A stretch of DNA of 64,000 bases from an uncultured Clostridium sp. (GCA_900557195.1 USRT01000009.1:1-64000), one strand, 5' to 3'. Positions 48,129 through 58,502 are shown, counted from the stretch's first letter. Translations and numbers: made by a program. The notes: a model not told the origin generated them from the sequence alone.

Positions 48129-49289
48129 TTAAATTTTTTTATAGAACTCTTTTCTTCTTTTATCCAATATTTCATTATCAAACTCTTTTGCTTTTTCGTA
48201 ATTTCTAATTGCTTGATTTTTTAATTCATCTATTTTTACATTATCTAATATTTTGCTTAATCTATTTACTTTCTTCTTTTTAAATATACAATTTTCATCT
48301 AATAATTCTGGTATTCCACCTGTTGAAGAACCGACTGCTGGGCAGGCTCTACTCATTGCTTCTATTAAAGCTCTTGGCAATCCTTCTTGCAAACTTGGTT
48401 GTATATATATATCAATATTATCAACTAAGTTAAATACTTCAATATGTGGTAATGAACCTAAAAAATGCACTTCATTTTCTAATCCAAGCTTTTTTGCAAT
48501 ATTTCTTAGCCTTATGTCATCTCCACTACCAGCTAGATAATACTCAAATTTTTTACCATTTTTTTTCAAGTCAGCCATAGATTGCATTACAAATTCTTGA
48601 CCTTTATATTTTAGCCCCACTGAAGCTACAGTTGCTAGCTTTATAACATCTCCATCTTTCATATTTTCTATTTTATCTAGTCTTTTTTGTAAAACTGTAT
48701 TATCCAATTCATGTAATACAACATCAGAACATGCAATAGCTTCACCTTTTGTTGGATATCTTCTTTGTAAGAATTCATTTGTAACATATAGAACTTTAGG
48801 TGCATTTTTTAAATATTTTTTATTTAAATACCACATTATTGGTGCCATCAATTTTCCGGCCCAATGTGTATGATTTTTATATCCATCCCATGGACATGCC
48901 ACCATTTCTATCATGTATGGTTTATTGTTTTCTCTTGCACTATCACATGCAAACATTCCTATAATACTTGGCATTCTTACAATTACTTTATCCACATTTT
49001 TTACTATTTCATTTACTTCAGCTTTTATTCTCTTTTTATTTTTTATAGCATCTGGTATATTTTTATATGTAGTAATTGGTTGCACTTCTACATTTTTGCC
49101 ATTTGTTTTTCTATATCCCGATACATTACCTTTTTCCTTAATTTTATCTTTAACTCTTGTCGAAACTACTATATTTTCAAAATTTTCTACATATCTACTT
49201 TTAAAAAAATCATATGTTAAAGTCATCCCATAAAAATCATTATTTTTATCTTTTAAAAGTATTGTATCAAAGAAAAATCCAACTTTCAT
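48129..49289 (-). CDS. Family 4 glycosyltransferase A
   Basis: 386 residues. GT-B fold; the acceptor-binding N-terminal half begins MKVGFFFDTILL. The donor half carries FLGSLPHIEVFNLVDNIDIYIQPSLQEGLPRALIEAMSRA, with the E-x7-E motif. GGAGG precedes the ATG at 49289. Confidence 0.88.
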   Translation of the reverse strand: MKVGFFFDTILLKDKNNDFYGMTLTYDFFKSRYVENFENIVVSTRVKDKIKEKGNVSGYRKTNGKNVEVQPITTYKNIPDAIKNKKRIKAEVNEIVKNVDKVIVRMPSIIGMFACDSARENNKPYMIEMVACPWDGYKNHTHWAGKLMAPIMWYLNKKYLKNAPKVLYVTNEFLQRRYPTKGEAIACSDVVLHELDNTVLQKRLDKIENMKDGDVIKLATVASVGLKYKGQEFVMQSMADLKKNGKKFEYYLAGSGDDIRLRNIAKKLGLENEVHFLGSLPHIEVFNLVDNIDIYIQPSLQEGLPRALIEAMSRACPAVGSSTGGIPELLDENCIFKKKKVNRLSKILDNVKIDELKNQAIRNYEKAKEFDNEILDKRRKEFYKKI

Positions 49290-49304
49290 ATTTTCCTCCA
49301 TATA

Positions 49305-50561
49305 TTATAGTTTTTTCATAACTTGTTCCATTTTATTCATAATTTCATGTCTTAGATTTGGAATTGTCTTTCTTAGTTTTATTCTTAAAAGTTCACTGTT
49401 CTTTATACTTTTTTCAATTTTATTTATAAGCTCTTCAAATGTTATTTTATCTATCTCAACTACATAATCTTGTAACCCCACAGTTTCCATTATTCCATTT
49501 GTTTTTTTCTCATATGCAATTGCAACTGTTGGCACTTTCATACTTGTAGCAAAAATATTTGAATGCATTCTTGTTCCTATAAAATAATCTAAATTTCCTA
49601 TTAAAGTTTTTATTTCTACTGGTGATAAATCATTATCCAAGATCAAAAAATTTTCTTTATATTCTTTTGGTAACCTTTCTCTTATATTTTTAGCTACATC
49701 TGTATCATCTGCATGTGCAACTATCACTTGTGGAACAAACACAAATCCAGCATTATCTTCTCTTGCTAATTTTATCATTACAGCTGAAATAGCATTCATA
49801 TATTTTTCCATCGCATCTTCACTAGACATATTTAAGTTTGGAAAATTCCATTTTCTTACAGTTATTCCAAATGTTACATCATACTTTTTCTTAAATTCAC
49901 TAATCAGTTTACTTTCTGCATCAATATCCTCTAACATGAAAGCCATATCTGGAATTAATGTATATTTTTCCTTTGGCAAAAATGTTGATAAATACTTATA
50001 TGTTATTGTTTCCCTAGCATATATATAATTAACTCTTGACAAAACACTCTCTGTATAATGTTTTATTATCTTATTATTTATAGGCTCTATAGATGTTCCC
50101 ATTATAATTACAGGCTTACCAATTTTTGTATTAGCAAAAATTTGAAATAAATGCATTAAACTATCAAATTTTTTTCCTCCTAAAAATCCACCACCACAAA
50201 CAACTATAATATCGCTTTCAAACATCAATTTAAAACTTCTATCTTTTTCCACTAATTTTTTCATTGAAAAATTCATCATTATAGTCAGATATATCATTCT
50301 AACTATTAACTTTATTATTGCTAATAATTTTCCTAGTTTTGAATGTTTAAATGGAAATGGATTTAATATACTGCTTTCAACATTTTTAATACATTTATCC
50401 TTACAATATCTTTTTCTATCTTCTTCTGGTGTAAACGATAGAACATCTATTTCTAAATCATTTCCATATATATTTTTTAAAGTATTTACTATTCCTAATA
50501 AAATACCTGCATCTCCTTTATTATACCATGTATACGCATTTGTTATAATAATCTTTTTCAT
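49305..50561 (-). CDS. Polysaccharide pyruvyl transferase family protein 2
   Basis: 418 residues. Starts with MKKIIITNAYTWYNKGDAGIL and contains GGGFLGGKKF and FIGTRMHSNIFATSMKVPTVAI, as in pyruvyl transferases. It differs clearly from copy 1. Confidence 0.85.
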   Translation of the reverse strand: MKKIIITNAYTWYNKGDAGILLGIVNTLKNIYGNDLEIDVLSFTPEEDRKRYCKDKCIKNVESSILNPFPFKHSKLGKLLAIIKLIVRMIYLTIMMNFSMKKLVEKDRSFKLMFESDIIVVCGGGFLGGKKFDSLMHLFQIFANTKIGKPVIIMGTSIEPINNKIIKHYTESVLSRVNYIYARETITYKYLSTFLPKEKYTLIPDMAFMLEDIDAESKLISEFKKKYDVTFGITVRKWNFPNLNMSSEDAMEKYMNAISAVMIKLAREDNAGFVFVPQVIVAHADDTDVAKNIRERLPKEYKENFLILDNDLSPVEIKTLIGNLDYFIGTRMHSNIFATSMKVPTVAIAYEKKTNGIMETVGLQDYVVEIDKITFEELINKIEKSIKNSELLRIKLRKTIPNLRHEIMNKMEQVMKKL

Positions 50562-50571
50562 ACTAGTTCTC

Positions 50572-51651
50572 CTATTTATATAATACTTTATATTTCTTAC
50601 ACATTTCCTCTATATTATAGTATTTTACAATATCATTTTTTACTTGTCTTATTATCATTTTATAATTTGTATCTTTACTCTTAATTTTGTTAATAACACT
50701 CTCATAGTCTTCTCTTTTATTGCAAACAAATCCATTTACCTCATTTTGTATTACATCTCTATTACCAATTACATTACTTACTATACATATTTTTCCTAGA
50801 TACATTGCCTCTAGTAGAGCAATTGGTAAACCTTCCCATAAAGATGGCAAAATAAAAATATCATTTTCTACTACTCTTTTTATTACATCTTCTCTTTTGC
50901 CCCATCCAGTAATCTTTATATTTTTACTTGTTAATTTATCCTTTAATTCTCCATCACCAATCCAAGTAAATTGTAAATCTGGAAAACTTTCTGCTATTTT
51001 ATTAAATAACTCTGGATTTTTTTGAAACCCAATTCTTCCTACTGTACAAATTTTTAAATTATTTATATCGATTTCTTTTGTTTTAACATCTTTTATAATT
51101 TCATCTATTTCTTTAATATTTACACCATTATTCACATATGTACTATTTTTAGTAAGTTTTAAAGATTCATTATATTCTCCTTCTGAACAAGCAACAATTG
51201 TACATTTTCTCCTATACGTTGCTACTATCTTTTCTATTGATTTATATATAATTCTTTTTAATTTTGAATCGTCTTGTTTTAAAAAAGAATATCCATGTGG
51301 TGTATAAAATAACTTTTTGTTTTTACCACTAATTACTAATCGTCCTATTATTCCTGCCTTTGATGAATGCATATGTACTATATCAGGATTTTCTTCTTTA
51401 ATTATTTTTCTTACTTCTATACAAGCTTTTAAATCTTTAATACTTATATTTCTTGTAAAATTTTTCACTTCAATAAACTTTATATTTTCATTAAAATAGC
51501 CTTTGAAATTATCTGGAGTTTGATTTCTTTTTGAATATGCTATTACAATATCATATTCATCACTTATGCTATTGCAAAGCTCTACTAAAAAGGTAAACAC
51601 TCCACCTCCAAAGGCTTCTACTAGATGTAATATTTTTTTCTTTTCTGCCAT
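50572..51651 (-). CDS. Family 4 glycosyltransferase B
   Basis: 359 residues. Starts LHLVEAFGGGVFTFLVELCN (glycine-rich acceptor loop), has HMHSSKAGIIGRL and ILPSLWEGLPIALLEAMYLGK. Confidence 0.9.
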   Translation of the reverse strand: MAEKKKILHLVEAFGGGVFTFLVELCNSISDEYDIVIAYSKRNQTPDNFKGYFNENIKFIEVKNFTRNISIKDLKACIEVRKIIKEENPDIVHMHSSKAGIIGRLVISGKNKKLFYTPHGYSFLKQDDSKLKRIIYKSIEKIVATYRRKCTIVACSEGEYNESLKLTKNSTYVNNGVNIKEIDEIIKDVKTKEIDINNLKICTVGRIGFQKNPELFNKIAESFPDLQFTWIGDGELKDKLTSKNIKITGWGKREDVIKRVVENDIFILPSLWEGLPIALLEAMYLGKICIVSNVIGNRDVIQNEVNGFVCNKREDYESVINKIKSKDTNYKMIIRQVKNDIVKYYNIEEMCKKYKVLYK

Positions 51652-51656
51652 ATTTT

Positions 51657-52382
51657 CTATGCAGCTCCTTCACGTTTAATTGTTTTTATAACTGTTTTTG
51701 CTACTAATCCAACATCCTGAATTACATTTGTATTTTCATAATATTCCAAATCAAGCTCTAATCTATCATCAAAAGAAACCTCACTTCTTCCAGAAACCTG
51801 CCATAAACCAGTTATTCCTGGTTTACATTTTATTATGTAATAATAGTAATACCCCATATCTTCCTGTTCTCTTGGTAAATATGGACGTGGTCCTACTAAA
51901 CTCATATCACCTTTTAATACATTAATAAATTGTGGAAATTCATCTAAGCTTGTTTTTCTTAAAAATTTACCTATTTTTGTAACTCTTGGATCATTTTTTA
52001 ATTTTTTATTCTTTTTATATTCCTTTGCAGCTTCTTTGTCTTCTTTTAGAATTCTTTCTAATTCTTTATCTGCTCCTACTATCATTGTTCTAAATTTATA
52101 CATCTTAAATAATTTGCCATTTTTACCAATTCTTTCTTGTGTAAAGAATATTGGTCCTTTATCTTTTTCAAAAAAGTTTGCAATTGCTATAAGTATTGTT
52201 ATTGGTATAAGCATTATTGTTCCTACTATTCCTGCTAATAAGTCTAATACTCTTTTTCCTGTTTTATTAAATAAGTTCAAAGCTCTTTTTTCTAATACAC
52301 TTTTACTCTTTCTTGATTGTGATAATATTAAATCATCTTCCTTTAACATGGTAATATCATCTTCAGCAAGATTCACCTTCAA
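51657..52382 (-). CDS. Undecaprenyl-phosphate sugar phosphotransferase (priming transferase)
   Basis: 241 residues of the monotopic WcaJ/EpsL type. An N-terminal membrane helix (VLDLLAGIVGTIMLIPITILIAIANFF) is followed by the catalytic domain with MYKFRTMIVGAD, LRKTSLDEFPQFINVLKGDMSLVGPRPYLP and GITGLWQVSGRSEVSFDDRLELDLEY. It starts repeat-unit assembly and is the first gene of the exopolysaccharide operon. Confidence 0.92.
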   Translation of the reverse strand: MKVNLAEDDITMLKEDDLILSQSRKSKSVLEKRALNLFNKTGKRVLDLLAGIVGTIMLIPITILIAIANFFEKDKGPIFFTQERIGKNGKLFKMYKFRTMIVGADKELERILKEDKEAAKEYKKNKKLKNDPRVTKIGKFLRKTSLDEFPQFINVLKGDMSLVGPRPYLPREQEDMGYYYYYIIKCKPGITGLWQVSGRSEVSFDDRLELDLEYYENTNVIQDVGLVAKTVIKTIKREGAA

Positions 52383-52466
52383 CCATCCCCCATATAAAAT
52401 ATTAACATCCTGTTACATTTCAATAACATTCTTTAAATTAAGTTCATTATAACATCCAATATTAAT

Positions 52467-52495
52467 ATTATACAATCATTTAACAGAAATTTCAA
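52467..52495 (-). promoter_or_regulatory. Sigma-A promoter of the exopolysaccharide operon
   Basis: On the minus strand: TTGAAA (52495-52490), a 17-nt spacer, TATAAT (52472-52467). The first gene starts at 52382, leaving a leader of about 75 nt. Confidence 0.75.
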
Positions 52496-52583
52496 GATTC
52501 TGTAACATATTTGTAAAACTTTCGTCACTTTTCGTTAACTTTTTATGTTTATTTTATTTGAATCTATGGGAATGATCTAAAAA

Positions 52584-53084
52584 TTAATTATTCTTTCTAT
52601 TTTTTCGTATTATATTTTGTCCTAATAAAACTATGCATATTCCAAATAACACACCCATCGTATCTATTAAAACATCAGTCATTTGTCCGCTTCTCCCAGG
52701 AACAAAAAGTTGATGTATCTCATCCGAAATTGCATATAACATACCACTAATCAAACTACAGCCTATTCTCTTATACCTAACTATTGAATATGTAGACATA
52801 TGACACATAGTTGTAATTCCTAATACTGTATAAATAGAGAAATGTGCAAGTTTCCTTATTGGCATTTTTATATTCTCTTTAATATTTTCTTTTTCTGCAC
52901 TATCTAAATCCTTAGTAAAGGGATTACTATTTATTATACATTCTATAACAAAATCACTTGTACCAGTAGATTTTCCCGAATCTTCAGAAGAAAATTTAAA
53001 TATAGTTATGCATACAGCAATTGTTGACATAAATGTAATTGTTCTAATTATTATGTTTCTCCTTTTAATATCAGTTTGTAACAT
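52584..53084 (-). CDS. VanZ-like family membrane protein
   Basis: 166 residues with four to five membrane segments. SSEDSGKSTGTSDFV near the N-terminus, and RKLAHFSIYTVLGI...AISDEIHQLFVPGRSGQMTDVLIDTMG, the VanZ signature with conserved H, D, E-H and GR. Role unknown apart from the family link to glycopeptide response. Confidence 0.85.
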   Translation of the reverse strand: MLQTDIKRRNIIIRTITFMSTIAVCITIFKFSSEDSGKSTGTSDFVIECIINSNPFTKDLDSAEKENIKENIKMPIRKLAHFSIYTVLGITTMCHMSTYSIVRYKRIGCSLISGMLYAISDEIHQLFVPGRSGQMTDVLIDTMGVLFGICIVLLGQNIIRKNRKNN

Positions 53085-53109
53085 ATTCTTATAATCTCCT
53101 TATACAATT

Positions 53110-54471
53110 TTATCCTTCTTCTACTTGTTTAGAAATAACAATATTTTCCCCTAAAATTTCTTTTAAGAAACTCTCTATTTCAATACTTTCTTCATTTTCT
53201 ATATCTCTATTCAAAACTAAATTCACCAAAGTTATAATATTTTTATCTGTACCAGTAGTTGTTGTATTATTTGTTATTGTACAATCTTTAACCACTTCAA
53301 ATTTTTCTTTTACCTTATCTCTTGCATCTTCTGTATTTGCAATAGATTTATCTTTTATCTCAGAAATTTTGTCTGTTATCTCTGTTACTCCATCATTTAC
53401 ATCTTTTTTGTCATTTACATACATAGATGTATCTAACTTTCCTACTTGACTTTGTATCAATTTTTCTACTTCTTCTTTTGTTATTCCTTCTTCAACTTCT
53501 GTTTGTGTTATTTTTAAATTCATATCTTGAAGATTATATCTTTTCAAAGCATTACTTAAATTAATAATCTCTTCATGCTCTAAAACTTTACCAATTAAAG
53601 CTAAATTTATTTTTTTATTCTTTATATCTACACTCGATTTAACAATCTGTGTACCTTCATATCTAAATTCTGCATTTAAATATTTTTGAAAGTTAGCATT
53701 TATAATGCTTTCTTTTACTATTTGATGTGCTAAAAATACGCTTGGAATAATTGTAATAATAGCAATTATTACAAGATTTCTTTTTATCTTCCAATCTTCT
53801 TTTGCATTTGCCCCTTTCTTTCTTGGCATTTTCATTATTTTAAAAACAATAATAGAAGAAAGGCATATAAAAAAGGCATTAATAAAGAAAAGATAAAAAG
53901 CTCCTCCTACATAGCTTAAATTTCTCATTGAGATACCATACCCTACTGTACAAAGTGGTGGCATTAATCCAGTAGCAATTGCAACGCCAGGAATTACATT
54001 TGATTTTTCTTTTCTTGTCATTCCAATAGCTCCAGCTAACCCTCCAACTATCGCAATTAATACATCCCAAATTGTTGGCATTGTTCTAGATAATAATTCT
54101 GATGAAGTATTTGATATTGGTGAAACCATAAAATATATACTAGAAGTAATTACACTAATTGCAATTTGTATAATTAATGAAACGGCCGCTCTTTTTGCAA
54201 ATTTAAAATCATTTGTAGCAATAGCATATCCTACTCCTATAATTGCTCCCATCATTGGTGATATTAACATTGCACCTATTATTACTGCTACAGAATTCAT
54301 ATTTAGTCCTATTGAAGCTATAATTATTGCACAAATTAAAATACACATATTGGTACCTTTTAATTTAGCACCAGAAACAACACTTGCTTTTATATCTCCA
54401 TTACTTGCTTTATTTTCTGAAATACTAAATACATCTCTAAAAAAATTTTTTATTCTTTCTTTTAATTCCAT
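53110..54471 (-). CDS. DUF389 membrane protein
   Basis: 453 residues. A cytoplasmic start is followed by six helices with the DUF389 features VIIGAMLISPMMGAIIGVGYAIA and GVAIATGLMPPLCTVGYGIS. A C-terminal soluble part rich in Glu/Lys follows. Function unknown. An internal minus-strand frame at 53879-54070 is only a shadow. Confidence 0.85.
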   Translation of the reverse strand: MELKERIKNFFRDVFSISENKASNGDIKASVVSGAKLKGTNMCILICAIIIASIGLNMNSVAVIIGAMLISPMMGAIIGVGYAIATNDFKFAKRAAVSLIIQIAISVITSSIYFMVSPISNTSSELLSRTMPTIWDVLIAIVGGLAGAIGMTRKEKSNVIPGVAIATGLMPPLCTVGYGISMRNLSYVGGAFYLFFINAFFICLSSIIVFKIMKMPRKKGANAKEDWKIKRNLVIIAIITIIPSVFLAHQIVKESIINANFQKYLNAEFRYEGTQIVKSSVDIKNKKINLALIGKVLEHEEIINLSNALKRYNLQDMNLKITQTEVEEGITKEEVEKLIQSQVGKLDTSMYVNDKKDVNDGVTEITDKISEIKDKSIANTEDARDKVKEKFEVVKDCTITNNTTTTGTDKNIITLVNLVLNRDIENEESIEIESFLKEILGENIVISKQVEEG

Positions 54472-54561
54472 TTGTACTCTTCTCCTTTTTTCATTTGTCT
54501 TATAGATGTAAAAAAATTATATACCAATTTTTTCCTTCATACAACTTTTAATTCTATTTTC

Positions 54562-54589
54562 TTTACTTTTTTTTTATTTGTTGTATAAT
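54562..54589 (+). promoter_or_regulatory. Promoter of the LCP-family gene
   Basis: TTTACT (54562-54567), 16-nt spacer, TATAAT (54584-54589). It makes an ATG at 54588 unlikely as start, because that ATG would lie upstream of the transcription start. Confidence 0.55.
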
Positions 54590-54623
54590 GTATTTATATT
54601 ATTTTAGAAAGAGGTTGATAAAT

Positions 54624-55677
54624 TTGTCTAAACATGAAGAATTAAAAGAAAAGAAAAAAATGGGACTATTGCCTAAAATTCTATTATTTATACTCATAGC
54701 TATTATTATTGTAGTTTTAGTAGCATTTGGTTCTGGATATTTCTTTATAAAAAGTAAATGGGATCAAATGGAATATGTTAATTTAACAAAAAGTGATATT
54801 GAAGTAAACCCTGGTGTAGAAGAATCTTTAAAAGGCTATCGTAATATAGTTTTACTAGGACTTGATTCTAGAGAAGATAGTTTTGAAAAAGGAAATCGCA
54901 GTGACTGTATTATGATTATTAGCTTAAACCAAGATACTAATGAAGTTAAGATATCTTCTGTTTATAGAGATAGTTATTTAAATATTGATGGTTATGGTTT
55001 AGATAAAGTTACACATGCTTATTCTTATGGTGGTCCAAAACTTGCTTTAAGTACTTTAAATAAAAATCTAGATTTAAATATTACAGATTTTGTTGCAATA
55101 AATTTTGATACTGTTCATACTGTTGTTGATACTGTTGGTGGTGTGAATATAAAAATTGAACAAGACGAATTAAAATACATTAATAATTATATTGCTGGTA
55201 ATGATAAGCAATTTGGTACAAATACAGAAAGAATTACAACTACAGGCTGGCATAACTTAAATGGAGTTCAAGCATTAGCATATTCTAGAATTCGTTACAC
55301 AGATGGTGGAGATTATAAAAGAGCTGAACGTATGAGAGATGTTTTAATTGCAGTATTTGAAAAAGCTAAAACAATGAGCGTTTCACAATTAAACTCTTTA
55401 TCTAATACTATTTTACCTCATGTTTCAACTAATATCGATGTTAACGAAGCAATTAGTATGCTTCCACAATTAACAAGTATTAAAGTTAACGAAAGTTTTG
55501 GATGGCCTTATGAAGTAAAAGGTATTACTTTAGATAGATGGTACCGGAGTTCCTGTCACACTAGAAGAAAATGTTTCTAAGTTACATGAACAATTATTTA
55601 ACGAAAAAAATTATGTACCAAGTGATACAGTTAAAAATATTAGCAATAGTATAATAAATAAAACAGGTTATAGATAA
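54624..55677 (+). CDS. LytR-CpsA-Psr (LCP) family wall-polymer ligase with CGG +1 frameshift
   Basis: About 350 residues. LCP enzymes move polymers from lipid carrier to peptidoglycan. N-terminal anchor helix (LPKILLFILIAIIIVVLVAFG), then the LCP domain: IVLLGLDSREDSFEKGNRSD, SVYRDSYLNI, DKVTHAYSYGG, FDTVHTVVDTVGGVNI, and ALAYSRIRYTDGGDYKRAERM. AAAGAGG lies 9 nt before a TTG at 54624; the ATG at 54588 falls on the promoter's -10 region. CGG at 55545-55547 breaks the frame. Skipping C joins ITLDRWY to GVPVTLEENVSKL. It stands against the polysaccharide operon. Confidence 0.9.
55545..55547 (+). other. +1 frameshift site 7 (TAC CGG A) in the LCP gene
   Basis: In-frame CGG after TAC. Skipping C gives RWY-GVPVTLEENV and adds 43 residues. 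Frame 0 ends ten codons later with unrelated residues. Confidence 0.88.
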
Positions 55678-55691
55678 AAATAAATTTTAGA

Positions 55692-55729
55692 AAAAAGCAC
55701 TCCCTTAATATAAGGAAGTGCCTTTTTAG
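55692..55729 (+). terminator. Terminator after the LCP gene
   Basis: AAAAAAGCACTCCCTTA pairs with TAAGGAAGTGCCTTTTT (imperfect stem, T-run), beginning 15 nt after the stop. It may also serve the opposing gene. Confidence 0.85.
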
Positions 55730-55745
55730 ATAAAATCATAAAATC

Positions 55746-56312
55746 TCAAATCTTCGACAGCACATAACTGTCAATACCATCAAAGATGCTACTATTTAAA
55801 CCAGCAATCTCTGATATGCTTTTTCTCTCCGGAAATTTTTGATTAATTAGTTCTAATACATCAACCTTTAAGCAATTACGCTTTACTTCCACAGATAGGA
55901 CAAGTGACTTCTTGAAAAAAATCTTTCCATCATAATGTTCTACAACATAGAGGATATCATCTTTTCTTGGTATAAAGGCACCTTCTTCCAAAACCTGATT
56001 CAGTGTTGAAGGATCAATAAAAATTCCCTTCGTACGTTTTCCATTAAGACCTAACATTGTGTTTGTCGAAAAGTTCAAAGTCTTATAATTTTTAAGTTCC
56101 TTTGCCCTTTGACTTAAGACTTTCAGACGAGATTTTATTCTCTCTGATGTTTCATCTTCCATGCAGTCAAAAGTATATCTCAACTGCTTCTTTGTAAGAT
56201 TCAGCTTTTCAGCTAAATCTCCAAACGACAAAACATCTCCCGAAACCCTCTCCGTACATTCCTGCACAGTTATGGCATCTCTTTTGATTTCGTCTTTTGT
56301 TCTTCTAGCCAT
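55746..56312 (-). CDS. Putative DNA-binding protein of unknown family, foreign-looking
   Basis: 188 residues. A possible HTH near residues 28-50 (LSFGDLAEKLNLTKKQLRYTFD). The rest has no motif I know. Its strong GAGGAGG site and its codon use differ from resident genes, suggesting transfer. It contains no in-frame CGG. Confidence 0.6.
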   Translation of the reverse strand: MARRTKDEIKRDAITVQECTERVSGDVLSFGDLAEKLNLTKKQLRYTFDCMEDETSERIKSRLKVLSQRAKELKNYKTLNFSTNTMLGLNGKRTKGIFIDPSTLNQVLEEGAFIPRKDDILYVVEHYDGKIFFKKSLVLSVEVKRNCLKVDVLELINQKFPERKSISEIAGLNSSIFDGIDSYVLSKI

Positions 56313-56761
56313 ATTTATACCTCCTCAAGGTGTATAGAATAATAAATGTTTCTTGGCGTACGACTAGTTAAATTTCACATTTAAGGCGCTTAATTGTACA
56401 CCTAATAGCAAAATGTAACTTTTTTTATTATACATCTTTTTCTAAATTATGTCAATTAGTATGTATCTAATTCCATCTCCCCTATTTAGGAAATTGCTAT
56501 TTATAACTAATTTAAAAGCACATACTAGCATAGTAATAGTTAATATATTTATAAATGGATTGATTTAAATTTATAAATATATTAACTATTACTATGCGGT
56601 AACATTATTTTTAAAATAAAAAACTACTATCTTACATTTTATATTATTTTCTTACAAAGATTTCAAATTTTAAATTCAAACAAAAAAAAGAAATTTAGGC
56701 TAAATATAAATTCACTATTAAGCTTAAACTTCTTTTATATTGTAATATATTTTTTATAACA
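56313..56761. other. Intergenic stretch with core-less repeat copy D
   Basis: No gene. It contains repeat copy D (56514-56603) and AT-rich sequence, with the 3' end of argS at its right side. Confidence 0.6.
56514..56603. repeat. Long-stem palindromic repeat, copy D (without core)
   Basis: Same ends as copies A-C (AAAAGCACATACTAGC and GCGGTAAC) and a perfect 28-nt inverted repeat (CATAGTAATAGTTAATATAT...) around a 12-nt loop. It lacks the whole conserved core, so it may be an empty or pre-insertion form. Confidence 0.85.
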
Positions 56762-58471
56762 CTACATTCTATCTGGCATCTCTATTCCAAGCAAACCTGC
56801 CCCTACTTTTAAAACATTATTTACAACATATGTTAAATAAACTCTCGCATCTTTAACTTCTTTATCCTCTACCATAATTTGATTTTCTGTATAAAAACTA
56901 CTATATGCTTTAGCTAAATCTATTAAAAATCTAGCAATTATAGAAGGCTCATTTTTCTTCATTGCAAGTTCTACATTTTCATTAAAATTATATACTAATT
57001 TTAATACATCTATAGAATATTTATCTAATAAATTACTTAAATTTATATTTTTAAATTCTGGTATATACTCCGTTTTTTCTAATACACTTTTTGTTCTTAC
57101 ATAAATATATTGTACATATGGACCTGTTTCACCATTAAAGTTTAACATAACATCCCAATCAAAAATCTCGTCTTTTATTCTACTATTTGATAAATCATTA
57201 AATATTACTGCACCTATACCAACTTTTTTAGCAATTTGACTTTTATCTTCTAACTTTGGATTCTTCTCTTCTATTATTTTTTCTACTCTAGAAACCGCTT
57301 CATTTAATAAATCTTCTAACTTTATAATATTTCCTTCTCTCGTAGACATTTTACCTTCTTTTAGCCTAACCATTCCAAAAGGAACATGAACTAGATTTTC
57401 TTTATATTTATCATCCATATCTAGTAATTTTGCTACCTCAAAGATTTGCTGAAAATGTAATATTTGCTCATAAGAAGTTACATATATTGACTTAGCGAAA
57501 TCATACTCTCTTGCTCTATATAAAATTGCTGCTAAATCACGAGTTTCATATGTTGTTGATTTATTTGACTTTATTATTATACATGGTGGCATATTTTTTT
57601 CTTCTAAATCTACAACCTTTGCTCCTTGTGACTCTACTAAATTTCCTGATTTTTCTAACATTTCTACTATTTCTGGCATTTTGTCTGTATAAAAAGATTC
57701 ACCACATACAGATTCAAATTTCGTTCCAAGTATATCATAGATTCTTTGAAATTCTTTTAAACTGACCTCACTAAACTTCTTCCATAAATCTACACATAAC
57801 TTATCTCCATCTTCTAACTTCTTAAAGTTATTTCTGCATTCTTCTAATACACTTTCATCTTCTTTGCATAAATCATTAATTCTTACATATAACTTTGTTA
57901 ATTCATCTATTGGGTTTTCATCAATATTATATTCTTCTCCCCATCTTTTATATCCTTCTATTAGTTTACCAAATTGAGTTCCCCAATCTCCTAAATGATT
58001 GATTCCTATTGCATTATATCCTAAAAATTTATATATATTATATAATGATTTCCCAATTACTGTAGACCTTAAATGTCCTATATGAAAAGGTTTTGCAATA
58101 TTTGGAGATGAATAATCTATAACTACATTTTGATTATTTCCTTCATTTGATGAACCATACATTTCTTTTTTTACATCAAATTCATTTAATACTTCTTTTA
58201 CTAAAGTTTCTTTATTAATATAAAAATTTAAATATCCACCTACAATTTCTACTTTTTCTATTATATCTTCATCAATTACTATATTTTCTTTTAAATCTTG
58301 TGCAATTAAAGCTGGAGCCTTCTTTAGCTCTTTTGCAAGTTTAAAACATGGAAATGCATAATCTCCCATTTCACTATTTTTTGGCTTTTCTATAAAATTC
58401 TTCAAATCATCTTTTGAAACATTTGTAACATTTGATATCATTTCTGCTATCCTACACCTAAAATCAACCAT
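56762..58471 (-). CDS. argS: Arginyl-tRNA synthetase
   Basis: Charges tRNA-Arg. 569 residues. N-terminal Add1 domain (MVDFRCRIAEMISN), the HIGH-type motif in SSPNIAKPFHIGHLRSTVIG, and the DALR anticodon domain at the C-terminus (PSIIARFLIDLAKAYSSFY). The open frame extends to 58660, but GAGGAATTTATA lies before the ATG at 58471, and the upstream residues have no family match. It lies 30 nt after the YhcG gene. Its presence here is notable because CGG is an arginine codon, but nothing shows a special role. Confidence 0.95.
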   Translation of the reverse strand: MVDFRCRIAEMISNVTNVSKDDLKNFIEKPKNSEMGDYAFPCFKLAKELKKAPALIAQDLKENIVIDEDIIEKVEIVGGYLNFYINKETLVKEVLNEFDVKKEMYGSSNEGNNQNVVIDYSSPNIAKPFHIGHLRSTVIGKSLYNIYKFLGYNAIGINHLGDWGTQFGKLIEGYKRWGEEYNIDENPIDELTKLYVRINDLCKEDESVLEECRNNFKKLEDGDKLCVDLWKKFSEVSLKEFQRIYDILGTKFESVCGESFYTDKMPEIVEMLEKSGNLVESQGAKVVDLEEKNMPPCIIIKSNKSTTYETRDLAAILYRAREYDFAKSIYVTSYEQILHFQQIFEVAKLLDMDDKYKENLVHVPFGMVRLKEGKMSTREGNIIKLEDLLNEAVSRVEKIIEEKNPKLEDKSQIAKKVGIGAVIFNDLSNSRIKDEIFDWDVMLNFNGETGPYVQYIYVRTKSVLEKTEYIPEFKNINLSNLLDKYSIDVLKLVYNFNENVELAMKKNEPSIIARFLIDLAKAYSSFYTENQIMVEDKEVKDARVYLTYVVNNVLKVGAGLLGIEMPDRM

Positions 58472-58502
58472 TATAAATTCCTCTTTCCTAAATTTTTTTC
58501 TA

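Noticed and set aside
53879..54070. Short minus-strand frame inside the DUF389 gene
   Set aside because: It lies in another frame of a clear membrane protein gene, with no ribosome binding site or family match.
56762..58471. argS as a dedicated part of the CGG shift system
   Set aside because: It is an ordinary housekeeping gene with normal motifs; its closeness to shifted genes is not evidence of a role.
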